A stretch of 64,000 nt of DNA from Zygnema cylindricum (Eukaryota; Streptophyta; Zygnematophyceae; Zygnematales; Zygnemataceae): contig JBBHKE010001462.1 of NCBI GenBank assembly GCA_037447655.1, forward strand, positions 126,001 to 190,000. Reading direction: 5' to 3'. Shown piece by piece: positions 48,721 to 60,489 of the stretch (position 1 is the stretch's first letter; each line of letters begins with the position of its first letter). Position numbers and translations under genes: made by a program. Under the pieces are notes generated by a model that did no database searches, was not told where the DNA came from, and worked only from the letters and a program-made list of their open reading frames with translations.

Positions 48721-49524
48721 CCAAACGTACTGTATTCGGCAAATCCGGAATGCCTCGTGACGTTATGGTGTGCAACGTAGTATTGCGGCTAGGACTTCAA
48801 AGTTCAAACCGAGATGACATTAGTATCTTCACATTGTTAAGGGCACGTGTTGTGTCAGATGTGGTGACAATGAACACCAGAAGTGGACCAAAGCTGTCAC
48901 ATCTCTTCCGGGATTTCATTGGATTGTGCTAGTGAATCGCTTAACCATTGGACCGACAGAAGTAACCGATTCCCATTGGATCAACAAAAGAAGTCGATAA
49001 AAGTAATGTCGATAATGATACGTTTGGCAGGGTCTAAACTTTGGTTGAAAATATCAAAATATGGAAAATAATGTATGGGCTGAAAACTGTAGTACGGCGT
49101 GAGCTTGCACTCACACGTGCGATGAGTCCGCGCGCGTGAAAACTGAAGACTACAGGACTGTACTAAATCTTGCGTACTGTTCTGGAAGAATCAAAGTATA
49201 GGTGAAACCGTGCAGACTGAAAAGTGTGAATACTTTGTCCAAAACAAGCTAGAACCATGGGTACATGGCTAGGCGAAAAAACGACAAAGCAAAATGAAAT
49301 CCTTGTCTGAAAGCTGATTACCGTGGATTTGAGATTGTAGACTACGTAGTTTTATCAGTCCCAAGGAAAAGTAAGAGAGAGCTCATCAGACGCCATTCAA
49401 TCCAGGTTTGACTTCGAATTTGTTATTAAACTGTCACCGTCTACGTTTCACTTTTTCCTTCCGTCGCTTACAATAAAGCCATCTCATCAATCATTTTTTT
49501 AGGGTTTTGCTGCAGGCTGTGGCT

Positions 49525-50823
49525 ATGGGGCCAGGCAGAGCCACAGCCATCATACTCCAAAGTTTTGGACGGTTAAGATTCTCTTTCAATCCTGTTGCTG
49601 GAAATTGTTTGAATCAAAATATCCTTTTCCATGGATTGGCTGCTCCAGTTCAGTCTGGTAAATGCTTAGAGCCTTTAGTGTCCCATAAAGTTGAGCCTTT
49701 AGTGTCGAGTAAAGTGGAGCCTTTGTCCAATAAAACTATCAGTGTAGATGAATTGAGATCACCATTACAACAAGCATCAGTAACTACATTTGCTGTAAAT
49801 GGAGAAGTAGGAAAAGTTTCAAATGAGAATCGTATAAGATCCGCGATTTCTGGCAAACTTAAATCTGATGAAAAGAAGGCTTCTAAACTACTGTTATCCC
49901 TTGGCTGTCCAGAATCCGTTTTCCGGAGTTCCTTACCATTTATTACTCCAATAATCTTGCGGAATAAAGAACATGTCACGCAAAAGGCTTCACTGTTCCG
50001 TCAGTTTGGACTCACCATGGAAGATTTTGTGATAGCAATGAGGAAAGATAGTAAAACTAGTCATTTTATTACTCAATCTCTCGTAACATTAGAGGCAGTA
50101 TTCACTTTTTTACGGATGGAAATGGAAGTTACTGATTTGTCAAAGATTGTAAGGGCGTTTCCAACTCTGTTTGGAATGCCACCACAAACTCTTCGGAAAA
50201 AAAAAGCACTTTGGGAACGGTTGGGCGTACAATTGGTTGGAAAAAGAGCTGAGAGCTACTTTTTTCTCTTCGGGTATAGCGACAAAACCATTGAAGGAAG
50301 TGTAGAGGCACTACTATCCATTTTTCCGGAAGCGGATGCACTTGATATTCTTATTAGACAACCTACCATTGGTACTAAAAGTAAGACCAGAATTGTGGAC
50401 TCTTTTGATGCTTACAACGAGATTATCGGCTTAAATGAGGCTCGAGAGTTGATTAAGTATAGGCCAAGATCGTTATTTGCTTCTCGTGAAAACATCTTGG
50501 GCACATACTCAAAGCTAGAGGAATACTTTGGCAAGACTGATTCTCTTTCTATGTTGACCTCTATGCCGGAAATTCTTTCCTTTTCCTGGGAGAATCTCAA
50601 AGAGAAAGTGGACTACATTGTAACGGAAATGCAACGAAACAAAGATGAGATTGTGAAGAGACCTTGTGTGTTGAAATACTCTAAAAATCGCTTAATAGAG
50701 CGCCATGAAGCCCTCAAGCAAGTGTTCAAAGAAAATGATTATTCTCTACTGTCAATGCTTGCACCAGGAGATGTTGAATTTGCTAAGCAACTGACAATTT
50801 TAAAACGGGAAAAGCCATCCTAG
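49525..50823 (+). CDS. mTERF domain protein, probably organelle-targeted
   Basis: Single coding exon of 432 aa. The ATG at 49525 lies 9 nt past a TTTTGCTGCAG acceptor, so a 5' UTR intron (donor about 49370) is likely. The N-terminus is rich in Arg/Ser/Asn and low in acids, as in organelle presequences, with a short EPLVSHKVEPLVSSKVEPL repeat (residues about 50-68). The C-terminal two thirds show repeated about 30-residue helical motifs with the mTERF Pro: LSKIVRAFPTLFGMPPQTL, ALDILIRQPTIGTKSKT, ARELIKYRPRSLFASRENI, LSMLTSMPEILSFSWENL and EIVKRPCVLKYS. mTERFs bind organellar DNA/RNA and affect transcription, splicing or ribosome assembly. Which subgroup it belongs to is not clear. Confidence 0.82.
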   Translation: MGPGRATAIILQSFGRLRFSFNPVAGNCLNQNILFHGLAAPVQSGKCLEPLVSHKVEPLVSSKVEPLSNKTISVDELRSPLQQASVTTFAVNGEVGKVSNENRIRSAISGKLKSDEKKASKLLLSLGCPESVFRSSLPFITPIILRNKEHVTQKASLFRQFGLTMEDFVIAMRKDSKTSHFITQSLVTLEAVFTFLRMEMEVTDLSKIVRAFPTLFGMPPQTLRKKKALWERLGVQLVGKRAESYFFLFGYSDKTIEGSVEALLSIFPEADALDILIRQPTIGTKSKTRIVDSFDAYNEIIGLNEARELIKYRPRSLFASRENILGTYSKLEEYFGKTDSLSMLTSMPEILSFSWENLKEKVDYIVTEMQRNKDEIVKRPCVLKYSKNRLIERHEALKQVFKENDYSLLSMLAPGDVEFAKQLTILKREKPS

Positions 50824-52010
50824 TGAGTTGTCACAGCCCAATGTGGCTAAATTAACCGAATTTGTATTTGATTCAAATCAACTTTCCGCTTTTTATTTTG
50901 ACTATGGATGTTGTGTGTGGCATTTGGTCGGCAAAATGCCTTCTATTCGCTACTCAGCTTGCTGTTTGTATTTAAATAGCTGCTGCAATTATTTTGTCAC
51001 CCTGTCACGTGTATGAAAATACTTACATAGGTGTCAAGTAAGACCAGCAATTGCAAGTAATTGCCTTCCAAATCTTTTAGTCAATTTCAGTTTCAAATGT
51101 GACTTTCTTAACTTATTTAGCTAGAAGGAAATGCGAAGAGGTTCATGTTCCGTTTAGCACATGTAATGTTATTTCCAGGGAGGTTATTATGCGTAGGTCA
51201 AGTCACAGTTTGCTTTTTCATCTTGTATCATGAAAACTCTTTTCAAAAAACAACCCTGCTACCGATTTCCCCGCCTTTGAAAATCATCATTTCAATAAGT
51301 TTGCATGTCTACCTGCTTTCCTTTCTGTTTCTTGAATCAGAGAATGCTGGAATGGAAGGCTTCGTAATGCCAACATGAAGAAGCTGATGATAGTTATAGC
51401 AATTGTAACATGTCTCCCGTTACATCTCCAACTCATTTGAGATGAGGTGACCTTCTTCACAACTTTGAGGGGTTTAGCGGATGTAGATGTACACTAGGCA
51501 ACTGTTCAGCTGTTCGTAATACTGTATTAGATATCCAAAAAAAGTGTTTTCATGATTTAATTTTAACGTTGTTTGTGCCTTGAGGCACTGGTCAGGATGA
51601 TGACAAGCCGCTTTGGGAGGTTGACAATGGCAAGTTACGCAACCTAAAGGGCAGAGTTTTGTTTTAGAGGAAAAAAATATGGCCTCCAACTTCAAGCAAT
51701 TTTTACAGCTTTCAAACGTCACGTTTGCGACACTTTGATGTTACCAATACTGGCCTTGGAGCATTGCACAACATTGCTTGTCAAACTGGTGAGTAACAGA
51801 AACCTAGAGGGATTTTATATGAGGTCCGTGAAACACATGGTAAATCTGTAATTGTGTTTCTCTATCATTTGATGTGGATAATGCCAGGTCTATATTTAAT
51901 GTATTAACAAGCTTTCAATTGAATAGCACCACTGCTATTCTCATACACTTAGGAAAAAAAGGCAAAAAAAAGAAAAAGCAAAGGAGAAAGAAAGGATGAA
52001 AGCCTATGAC
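50824..52010. other. mTERF 3' flank and intergenic DNA
   Basis: No gene or transposon end recognised. Confidence 0.45.
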
Positions 52011-52232
52011 TACACTGTGAATCACTATTAGTGTTAAGAAATTATTAATAAGAGGACTGTTTTAGTGTTAATAACTTTATTTCCAGTCCAAATGATGTGG
52101 ACGATTGTGGACCGCAATAAGAATTAGCGTGAAGGAAAAGATAATTAGTATTAACAACGCTAATTGTGTTCAGAGGGACAAAAAACAACGGGAGGGAATT
52201 AGTTTTCTATGCTAATAGCGGTTCACGGTATA
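52011..52232. mobile_element. Family C MITE (222 bp, degenerate)
   Basis: Left TACACTGTGAATCACTATTAG, right CTAATAGCGGTTCACGGTATA, bounded by TA. Confidence 0.72.
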
Positions 52233-52469
52233 GTAAGACTCTAGCAAGCCAGATAAAGTTGAAGTGATTTTGATGTTCTTCATAGCACAGTAGCACAGAG
52301 TTTGCAATATTGGTAGCCATGATATTTCTGAAAAAACCAATAATAATAAAAAAAATGGCACGGCCATGGAAAATGGAAATCCAGGCTACGGAAAGCCGGT
52401 GTTTAGAAGGAACAGGTAGCTATTTTTGAAACCTATTTTTTAGTTTTCATTCTTTTTCCCAACTGATCA

Positions 52470-52657
52470 CAACATTGGTTGAAGCCATTCAGTGGAACTC
52501 GGTGATTATTTATTATTGCCGGCCGGATGATCAACATCTTTAACAGGAGTGGCAACAGACATTTTTTTTTTTTTTTTTCACTTTTAAAGATATTGATCAT
52601 CCGGCCGACAGTTATTAATAATCTCCGAGTTTCACCAAATGGCTTCAACTAATGTTG
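52470..52657. repeat. Fold-back with arms of about 74 bp
   Basis: Left arm 52470-52543 and right arm 52584-52657 are inverted copies with about a dozen mismatches, around a 40-nt loop dominated by T20. Shared blocks include GGCCGGATGATCAA and TTGAAGCCAT. No transposon ends were recognised. It could be a MITE, or a miRNA/siRNA-type hairpin if transcribed. Confidence 0.85.
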
Positions 52658-52659
52658 GC

Positions 52660-53713
52660 ATTTTTTACGTTTTTATCAACATCTTAACAGTGACAATGGG
52701 CATTCTTTTGTACTGCCCCAGATCAAATACGAAAATTCGACTTTTTTTACGAGGCTTTTAAGCCTTAACTTGCATGGATTTGATAATGTTACTGAAGTCG
52801 AATTGTGACGCTCCAAGATTACTGGGATTAACAAATTTGAAGAAGGTTAACCTAGTTGAATTGATTTTTTCCAGCCAGCACAATACTGCACTGTTATAAT
52901 TAGTCTGGCATTACTGCCAAGATGGTAAAATGCCTCATGTAAACTTTTCCTTTGTTCTTTCTTCTCTTCCCTCACCCCTCTGCTCACCACCCCTCGTCCC
53001 CTCTTCTCCTCCTGTCCTTACTCTACAACTGTTACTTTTTAGTGTTGTGAGTTATTATTTTTGTGGAATGTTTGGGTTTACAAGGCCATGAATGGTTCTC
53101 ATTGAGGCAACAGATTCCGTTTTATTTAAAAAAACGGATTGCGTTTTAAAATGTTTGATTTTCGATATTCTCAAATGACATTCTGATAACCGTGACAGTT
53201 GAACCTGCAAAATCTAGAAAAAGTCTATTCAACACTTTTTTGTAACTTGGAGAGTCTATTGACAGCAAGACAAATGTGCTCATTTGCTTCCATGTTATTT
53301 CTTTTGTGGACTTTGAATTTTCAGTAGTCTAAGAGCCCGAGAGCGCCTTCCTGAATGGTTTTCTTTGTGTCATAATCATGTGTTTCTGTCGATTGATCTA
53401 TTTTTTTTTTTCAGTTTTCCATTTTCAGTTTGATTGCTCTGTGTTTTCAGTTTTTTCATCTTTTTTTTTTTTTTTTGGCTTTTCCTTTCTTGGTTCCGGC
53501 TTGCACAGATGGACAATCACGCTTTCCTAATAAAGCCCATTATTTGATTTGTCGGTAAAACTTAAATCTCTTTCACGATCCTGACCTTGTACAACTTTAG
53601 TGTCATACTCACAAATGATAAATCATCCATAGTTGTGACAAAAGTAGCATCGTCATCGGTTGTCTCACTTCTGAGACAATAGAAGTCAATTTGACATGCA
53701 TTTCAGGGCGTAC
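52660..53713. other. Intergenic, nothing recognised
   Basis: T-rich tracts at 53400-53480 and no exon-like frames. Confidence 0.45.
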
Positions 53714-53932
53714 TACACCACTAATCGTTTTTAGTGTTAAAGTTTTTTCACCACTTAAATCTTTTTTTTTCGTGAACACTTGTCCGATCGTCGATCCGAT
53801 GGATGCTTTTGGAAGGCAAGATTCTCACCCTCTTGTTGGCGGTCTCGAATTGACAATCCAACAAGTGTGCACGGAGAACAGATGTTTTATGTGGTGAAAA
53901 AAACTTTAACACTAAGAATAATTAGCGGTGTA
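53714..53932. mobile_element. Family C MITE (219 bp)
   Basis: Left end TACACCACTAATCGTTTTTAG, right end ATAATTAGCGGTGTA, bounded by TA. The inner TTTTTCACCACTTAAATC and TTTATGTGGTGAAAAAA are also inverted. Confidence 0.75.
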
Positions 53933-54245
53933 GTTCTGCCAACTTGGAAAGGTAACAAAAGTATTATTACTTATGAAGCTAAGATGTAAATTTTATTAAG
54001 TAACTTATGGAAAAAGGGACTCATACCAAAACAAACGAGCAGGACGGAAAAGGTTGACCTTTACAGCTATAATAGTTCAATCCAAAAACAGGAGACTATG
54101 GGCCACAGACAAAGGAATGCAGTTACTGTTTGACTATCCCATGGGAAATGGCTTAGTAAATCACAAAATTTGAGATACCTCAACTGTCACTTTTCATTCT
54201 CAAGTTACATTGCGAACCATCCAATACATCTCAAACTATTCTGTG

Positions 54246-54628
54246 TAATGTTGTATCGGGTAAAATTACATCGCGATAGATTCGATATTCGATATATCGA
54301 TTATCGACCGGTCAGAGGCCTCGATATATCGCACCGGGACCAACATATTATATTGCGATATAATTGGTAAAAAGTGGACTACCGTACAGTTTTAGTACGG
54401 TACATAACACGGCAAATTGTACTGTGAATCGTACGAATTGATTTTTTTTTTTGACTTTAAGTCACTTCGATATATCGCGATAAAAATACATCGAATTATT
54501 GGCCAATATATCGCTTAAATATCGCAATATTGAGCTTCTCCATATATTGATGCGATATATCGATTAACAGGTACGCAAAATTAGGTACATATCAAATATC
54601 GGCAAGTGGACCTCGATACACAACACTA
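54246..54628. mobile_element. Family B (hAT-like) element, 383 bp
   Basis: Ends TAATGTTGTATCGGG and CCTCGATACACAACACTA, perfect 8-bp duplication ATTCTGTG (54238-54245 and 54629-54636). The interior is dominated by ATCGCGATA and CGATATATCG motifs as in 14102-15627. It is too short to code for anything. Confidence 0.9.
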
Positions 54629-55054
54629 ATTCTGTGTAAACGGACTGTCTTCCTCATCTTTCTGAGCCTTCTCGGTTTTCTATAAAAAAAACGTTTTCCC
54701 AGTTTTGGTTCTCTATCTTTTTATTTTGTGCAGACAGCATTATGTCTCAGCAGTAAATGCCTCAAAAAAGACGTGACATCAGCTATTGACATCACCTTGT
54801 CATAAAAATTGAAATTTTCTGCAGAAGTGTATGGAATTAAAGGATAAAGCTCGTCAAAACATATCATAACATCACACAAACCTCATACTCGCAACAACTT
54901 TTGCTCTTTCGGAGACAAATTTGCAACTTGTGAACACATTTTCATAACTTTTATTTGAATTACACACCGAAAAAAGAACATTCATTTCTCATTTTAGATG
55001 CCAAAACTGAACAAGAAAAAAAAGAGAGCTGAAAGAAAAGATTTTCGATTTAAT

Positions 55055-58000
55055 TTAAACATTTGCGTAATCTCCACACCGAACTCCCACTACCATCCAG
55101 CATCCTTTATATGCTCCGACTGTCACCTGCACAAAAAAAAAGGAAAAAAACCATAAAAGAAGAAAAAAAAAATGTATTATCAGCCATTGCAGTGGTATTT
55201 GCAGTATGAGCAAGAATTGAAAAATCCACACTGATTAAGCTGGTATTCAGCTCTTGCTTCACCTTCTCCATGCAGAAGGTATATGTGAAAATCCGTTCCG
55301 TTTTTCCGTTAGCATCTCCCGTCGAAACTTTTACTGCTTGGACACTTCTGGTGTCGCCTCTCCCGTGAAATGTGACTGGGGAAGCCATCTATGAACAAAA
55401 AAAAAGTACAAAATATATATTTAGAAAAAAGAAGACGTTAAGAAAAATCACTTAAAAAAGAAACATATCTTCCTTTTCTTGCGTCTCCAAAGGTTTTGTG
55501 TCCTTAAACCGCCGACCACCCTAACCCTAAATTTATCCTGAAACCTAAACCATAAACTCTAAACCCTAAAAACTAAAATCGGCACTAACCGAACATTTCG
55601 GGGCTACTTTCAAACATTTTTTCAAACGTTGATATTGTTACTATAATTTTTTTCTCAAAAGTTTTCAAAACTTTTTTTTTTTCAAAACATTTTTCTTTTC
55701 AAAAAGTTTTCTTTTTTTTTAAGTTTTTTTTTTTTAAATGTTGTTTTTTCCAAAAACTTTTCTACTTCAAAACCTTTTTTTTTCTAAAACTTTTTATTTT
55801 TCCAAAACGTTTCTCTTTTCCGAAACTTTTATCTTCTCCAAAACCTTTCTTCTTTTCAAAACTTTTTCTTTCCCGAGTATTTTTTTCTTTCCCGAGTTTC
55901 GACCTTCCCTTCCCTTCCCTTTCCTTCCCTCAGGTGGAGTTGATGCAGTTCCTGGGAGGACGGTGGGCGTGGGGCCGGCCACGGTCTCAAAGAGAGAGGG
56001 AGAGGAAGGGCTCCAAGACTCCCAAATTTCACCCGTCTGCCAGCTGGCGGGTCCCGGTTAAAGGTGACAAATGGACCTCGGTAATGACTCAAGGGGAATG
56101 CGGGAGGGAGGGAGGGAGGGAGAAGGGGAAGAGGGGAGGAAAGAGGGAGGGGGAGGGAGGAGAGGGAGGAGGAGGAGGGAGGAGGTGGGAGGGGGAGGGT
56201 GGGGGAGGGGAAGGGGGAGGGAGGGGAGAGGGAGGGGAGAGGGGAGAACTATGCATGCATTAAATTGATTTCATCAAAGATCCTTAAAATAAACTAAAGA
56301 ACCCCGAACCCTAGAAATGATTTACCACCGAATTAGGCGTGGAAAAACCGACATTGAATGGAAAAACATGAATTTCTATTGGTCAACAATCACCCCAATT
56401 AGGTTGTACAAAGTCAAACAAAAGTATGTTGATCGTATATAAGTAAAAATTCGTGAATTTATCTTATGTCTCCCAATTTCATACACTTTCTGTATGATCT
56501 CCCTCTTTCTTTCATATCTTACCCCCATTTGTCTCAAAATTCCTCCGTATTTTAGCTCCCTCTCTCTCTTCTTCCTTCAGCATCTCTCCCTCTCGCCTCC
56601 CTTCCCTCTCTCCCCTCTCACCTGCGCTTGCACCACGCCAGTTGGCGGCATGAGAGCCGTTGGTCTTTGTCTTGTTCCTGGCCACGTGGCATTTGTCTTA
56701 TTCACATACTCCATGAACTCCCTCGAGAGACGCTCCTCTTCTTCCGCATTTATTTTCTCTGTGGACCACAGATGTATAAAATGAATAATTTGACCCATAA
56801 ATTGAACCTAGTTTGACCCTAATTTGACCTATAGTTTCACACATAGTTTGACCTTTCATTTGACCCATAATTGACCCTTAGCTGACCAATATTTGACCCT
56901 AATTTGACCTATGATTTGATCCATGACTCACAAGTTGACCCTCTCATGTCATTTCAAAACACGCAAAAAAAAAGGCAGCACATAATAATTCAAATGCATT
57001 ATAGGCGTGTTGTGATTACCCGATTTATTTCAATACACATTCAGACGATTTAATATGTGCTAACGATCGTTTTAACGTATATATTTTTTGGGAACTTAAA
57101 TGATGTAATTTAAATGGTAAGTCCAAAAGTACAAATAGATATATATTTTAACACCGTTGAATAGAACTTTAAATTTGCTAAATGTATTTTTAACAAACTA
57201 ATTGCTAATAACACGTCAAATATTGAAATGTAAAAGTTGAATTCCATGGTCCATGTTGAATCTGAAATGTTGTTGAATTGTACAATTTATAGTCTTGATT
57301 TTCGACGGCAACCACGAAATTTCAAAGAAACAACCGCCATTACTAAAAATAATTGTTTAAATTCCTGAGGACATTTTGTCAAAAAATAATTATTTTCAAT
57401 CATTCACACTCCAATTGTAACCTTACAGAATAAAATAGAAAAAAAATCAGGCATCCATATTAAGGTCATAAATACATACATTCAATTATGCACATTTAAA
57501 CTCTTAAACAGTTTTCGAAAGTTAAAAACTATCGAAACTAATAGACCGTGAGGTTTGACTGTTTAAACGGCCGTTTAAACGATTTTAGGTGAAAGGTTAC
57601 CGTTTAAATCCAACACTGATTTTAGGTAATTTTCCGTACTAATAATACGTCACCATAATAAGTACAAATCTACCTTAATTGAAGTGTCCCGTTGACAATG
57701 CGTAGAAAACGACAAAAATCTTTAACCAAACTAGTGTAGTCAAACTATCAACATTTTTAAATTCCCCTTATTCTAGTAAAAGACAAAAAGGCTTGCCGCC
57801 ATCATCCGTACAGAACCAATTCACTTAAAAATGCCACGTGTCACCTTACCAGCTTCTCCGCTGGCCCTTATCCCTCCTCTCCCTCTCCCCCTTCTCTTAA
57901 GCGTCGGCTGCCCTCCACCCTCGTTTCCTCCGCAAACCGACAGGAAACTCCTTCGAACATGCCACGTGGCACTCTGTGGAAGCTTGCAATCATTACTTGA

Positions 58001-58081
58001 CAGATGAGTCTCAGCCAAAAGACTTTGGACAGAAGATGACGTCACAGCCGTGGCTCCTGACGTCACGAATGCCGCCGCCAT
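55055..58081 (-). CDS. Probable plastid-targeted protein of unknown function
   Basis: Minus-strand exons in gene order: 58081-57850 and 56758-56622 (phase-matched, confident), 56036 to about 55929 (tentative), 55388 to about 55230 (tentative end), 55126-55055 (stop). The N-terminus MAAAFVTSGATAVTSSSVQS and a following Arg/Gly-rich part look like a plastid transit peptide. Exon 2 is acidic then Pro-rich (INAEEEERLSREFMEYVNKT, RQRPTALMPPTGVVQAQ). Later exons read VTFHGRGDTRSVQAVKVST, GKTERIFTYTFCMEKVKQEL and VGAYKGCWMVVGVRCGDY. The last part weakly recalls the DUF4864 fold (V.F...VQAV...DG..R.F.Y...GCWM..GV), but that is only an impression. GA/CT tracts flank exons 2 and 3. Middle splice sites are uncertain. 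Confidence 0.55.
55600..55910. repeat. Degenerate CT-rich tandem repeat
   Basis: About 20-bp units of the form TTTTCCAAAACTTTT with C/T variants. In the minus-strand gene it falls between tentative exons 3 and 4. A telomere-like word cluster (CCCTAAACC variants) lies at 55518-55585. Confidence 0.65.
56098..56248. repeat. GA-rich tract in intron of minus-strand gene
   Basis: 150 bp of GGGAGGGAGG-type sequence on plus. It begins about 60 bp from the tentative acceptor of exon 3. The matching CT-rich block at 56555-56620 abuts the donor of exon 2. Confidence 0.75.
56788..56945. repeat. Degenerate TTTGACC tandem repeat
   Basis: About ten copies of a 13-17-bp unit TTTGACCCATAA or TTTGACCTATAG, in intron 1 of the minus-strand gene. 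The rest of the intron (57000-57849) shows nothing recognisable. Confidence 0.8.
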
Positions 58082-58307
58082 AGCTGCTTCTTGAGAGAAT
58101 TTGTCGGATAGAAGACCTGTAAGCGTGACACGTGGCAGTGTAAATTTCAATGTCAATAAGAAAACCTAAATGCTGGTTGCATTCAAAAATCTATTGTAGC
58201 TTCGGTATTGGCTGCAGTACAGATATGGGATATCCACTTTTATCCTTGGTGGAGACATACAGTACAGCACAGTACAGTTCTGTAATGTACTGTTAAGTAC
58301 AGTACAG

Positions 58308-58956
58308 TACACCGTCAATCGCTATTAGAGTAAAGGAATAAATAGCGTAAAAATAAAATTAGTGTTATTAACACGAATTTTATTTTTTTGAAAAAAATAT
58401 ATATATACTAATTAATCCCTAACTGTATTTTGGGTTGTCCTGAATAATAAATACCCGCCCTTTCAATGTCTACAGTAATATGTGTATCCATACAAAATCT
58501 GACAATTCGTACGCCGTCGCACTGTTATTAGCGTCAAGGTTTTTTTCGCCACTTAAAACATCTTTTCTCCGTACTCACTTGTCGGATTGTGGATCTGACG
58601 CTTCGATAGAAAGGTAAGGTTCTCAGCTTCCGATTGGCGGTCTCAAATTGAAAATCCAACAAGTGAGTACGGAGAAAAGATGTTTTAAGTGGCGAAAAAA
58701 ACTATATGCGACCGACATAAGTGAACCACGATTACCATACGGATTTCGGTAACGAGGTACACTGTTGTACGAAAAAGTAATTCCGTACACCACACTATTC
58801 ATGAATCTAGTACGGTCATACCATTGACACTAATTTGCTAGAACCGTAATTAACGTCAAAGATAAATTAGATTCATTCACTGTATTTCGTGTATCAATGT
58901 CAAAATTTCGGGGTGCCGATATAGCGTGCAGTACGCTAATAACGATTCACGGTGTA
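58308..58956. mobile_element. Cluster of three partial or nested family C MITEs
   Basis: The outer left end TACACCGTCAATCGCTATTAG (58308) and outer right end CTAATAACGATTCACGGTGTA (58956) are family C termini. Inside, a second left end TACGCCGTCGCACTG starts near 58511, with its TTTTTTCGCC..GGCGAAAAAA subterminal inversion. The final about 130 bp match the 203-bp units at 48.2-48.6 kb. Preceded by a GTACAGTACAGT microsatellite (58259-58307). Confidence 0.65.
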
Positions 58957-59522
58957 CTGAACAAAGCTGCAGCCGTGCGTTCAGGCATTTCGTACGATAA
59001 TTGCTACACCTCCAAAAAAAGCCGTACGATAATGTACGCTTTCAGGAGACCTACTAAAGATTGAAGGGTGTCCACCCAAGCCCGTGAAAATTTTGCATCC
59101 GTACTGACGGCCGTTAACTCCATTGCTGAAAACGCGTGATAGACCACACGGGTTGGAATTGGGAAGTACACATTAATTGATGGTCACGCTGCTTCGCGCC
59201 AGTATCATTTTAAAAAGTGTCGACGCACGGTCGACGGGCGAACCAAACCGACTATTTCGAAAGAGTCCGTACTTTATTTCTGATCACGAATGTTACAGGA
59301 TAGCCGACAACAGGAACCAGTAAATGAAAAGTACGTACTCAAAAGTAGAGTACGGACTCCTTGAAAATAGTCGGTCTGGTTTGCCCGACGACGGACCGTC
59401 CATTCTGAAACATTGAAACCGGCGCAATGCCACGTGGCCAACCAGATTAAATGATGCCCTTGTCAACACGAGCGTTGCCAGCGATGGTGTTACCTTCTGT
59501 ACGGACGCAGAATTAATTACGG
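58957..59522. other. Upstream flank of gene 55055-58081 and repeat-like DNA
   Basis: No gene recognised. A GACCGTCCGATCG-free, CGTAC-rich composition resembles the inner parts of transposons nearby, but no ends were found. Confidence 0.35.
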
Positions 59523-59530
59523 GTTTCATC

Positions 59531-59987
59531 CATAGTTCAAAAGTAAGCGTTTCTATTGTAGGCCTTTTGTAGGCGCCTTTATCGTAAGTTGTGTTATGGG
59601 CTTTTCATGTGATCTTCTTAAATCGCTACCTTTATCAGCGACCGTCCGATCGTCCGAATCTGACGATAGTCCTATCGTAAGTTGTGTTATGGGCTTTTCA
59701 TGTGATCTTCTTAGATCACTACTTTGATCAGAGACCGTCCGATCGTCTGAATCTGACGGTTCAAATAAAAAATACCTAAAAACTCACAAAAAAATATTTT
59801 TTTGTCCAAATGTTTTTCGAAATTTAGACATGATTTTTAATTCTCTATCGATCGATGTGCAACTCAAACCTGTTACTATTTTTTTTCATTTTGCGACCAA
59901 TACAATATGGGTCTTAAGGCCATATTGTATGTTTTGCGTACGATAGGCATATTGTATGAGCCTACTTTCACCTACTTTTGAACTATG
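59531..59987. mobile_element. Family A element (457 bp)
   Basis: Begins CATAGTTCAAAAGTAAGCG, ends CCTACTTTTGAACTATG, 8-bp duplication GTTTCATC (59523-59530, 59988-59995). Contains an internal direct repeat of about 120 bp (ATCGTAAGTTGTGTTATGGG at about 59581 and 59678), unlike other copies. Confidence 0.9.
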
Positions 59988-60007
59988 GTTTCATCGGACG
60001 TTCACTC

Positions 60008-60489
60008 CATGGTTGTTCACGGCGTTTAGTGCGAACGATTTAATCGCGACGAATTATACATATCAAACGCATTGAACCTTTTGAAAAAATCGTAAAAATC
60101 GTTAAAGAATTTTCGTCCGTACTATTCCGTACATGTAAATAAAATAAATTTCACATATTAACGCAGTTTGTACATTTTTCGTACATTTTCCGTATCTTTT
60201 TGTAACAGTCCGTACATTTATGGTACAATTTCGTACATTCCCGTAAAAATTATGTTCAGTTTACCGGACAGAAAGTACTACGAAGTGCAACGTATCTTTT
60301 CGTCAAATTCCGTACATTTACCGTACAAAACCGTACAGCTATCGTGAAATACCGTACAGCTTCCGTAAATTAGCCGTTCAGTTTACCGGACAGAAAGTAC
60401 ATAGCGATTTTTTGCGATTTTTTCAAAAGTCACGAATTATACGTTTCAATCGCAAAAAAGGAAAAAATCGCGCGATTTGAACAACAAGG
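60008..60489. mobile_element. hAT-like element adjacent to family A
   Basis: Ends CATGGTTGTTCA and TGAACAACAAGG with flanking GTTCACTC at 60000-60007 and 60490-60497. Subterminal TTTTGAAAAAATCG and CGATTTTTTCAAAA are inverted. The interior is a run of CCGTACATTT and TTTACCGGACAGAAAGTAC repeats. The termini match imperfectly, so boundaries are tentative. Confidence 0.6.

Noticed and set aside
55518-55590. Interstitial telomere repeat
   Set aside because: CCCTAAA words are scattered and degenerate; more like a telo-box or chance cluster than a telomere tract.
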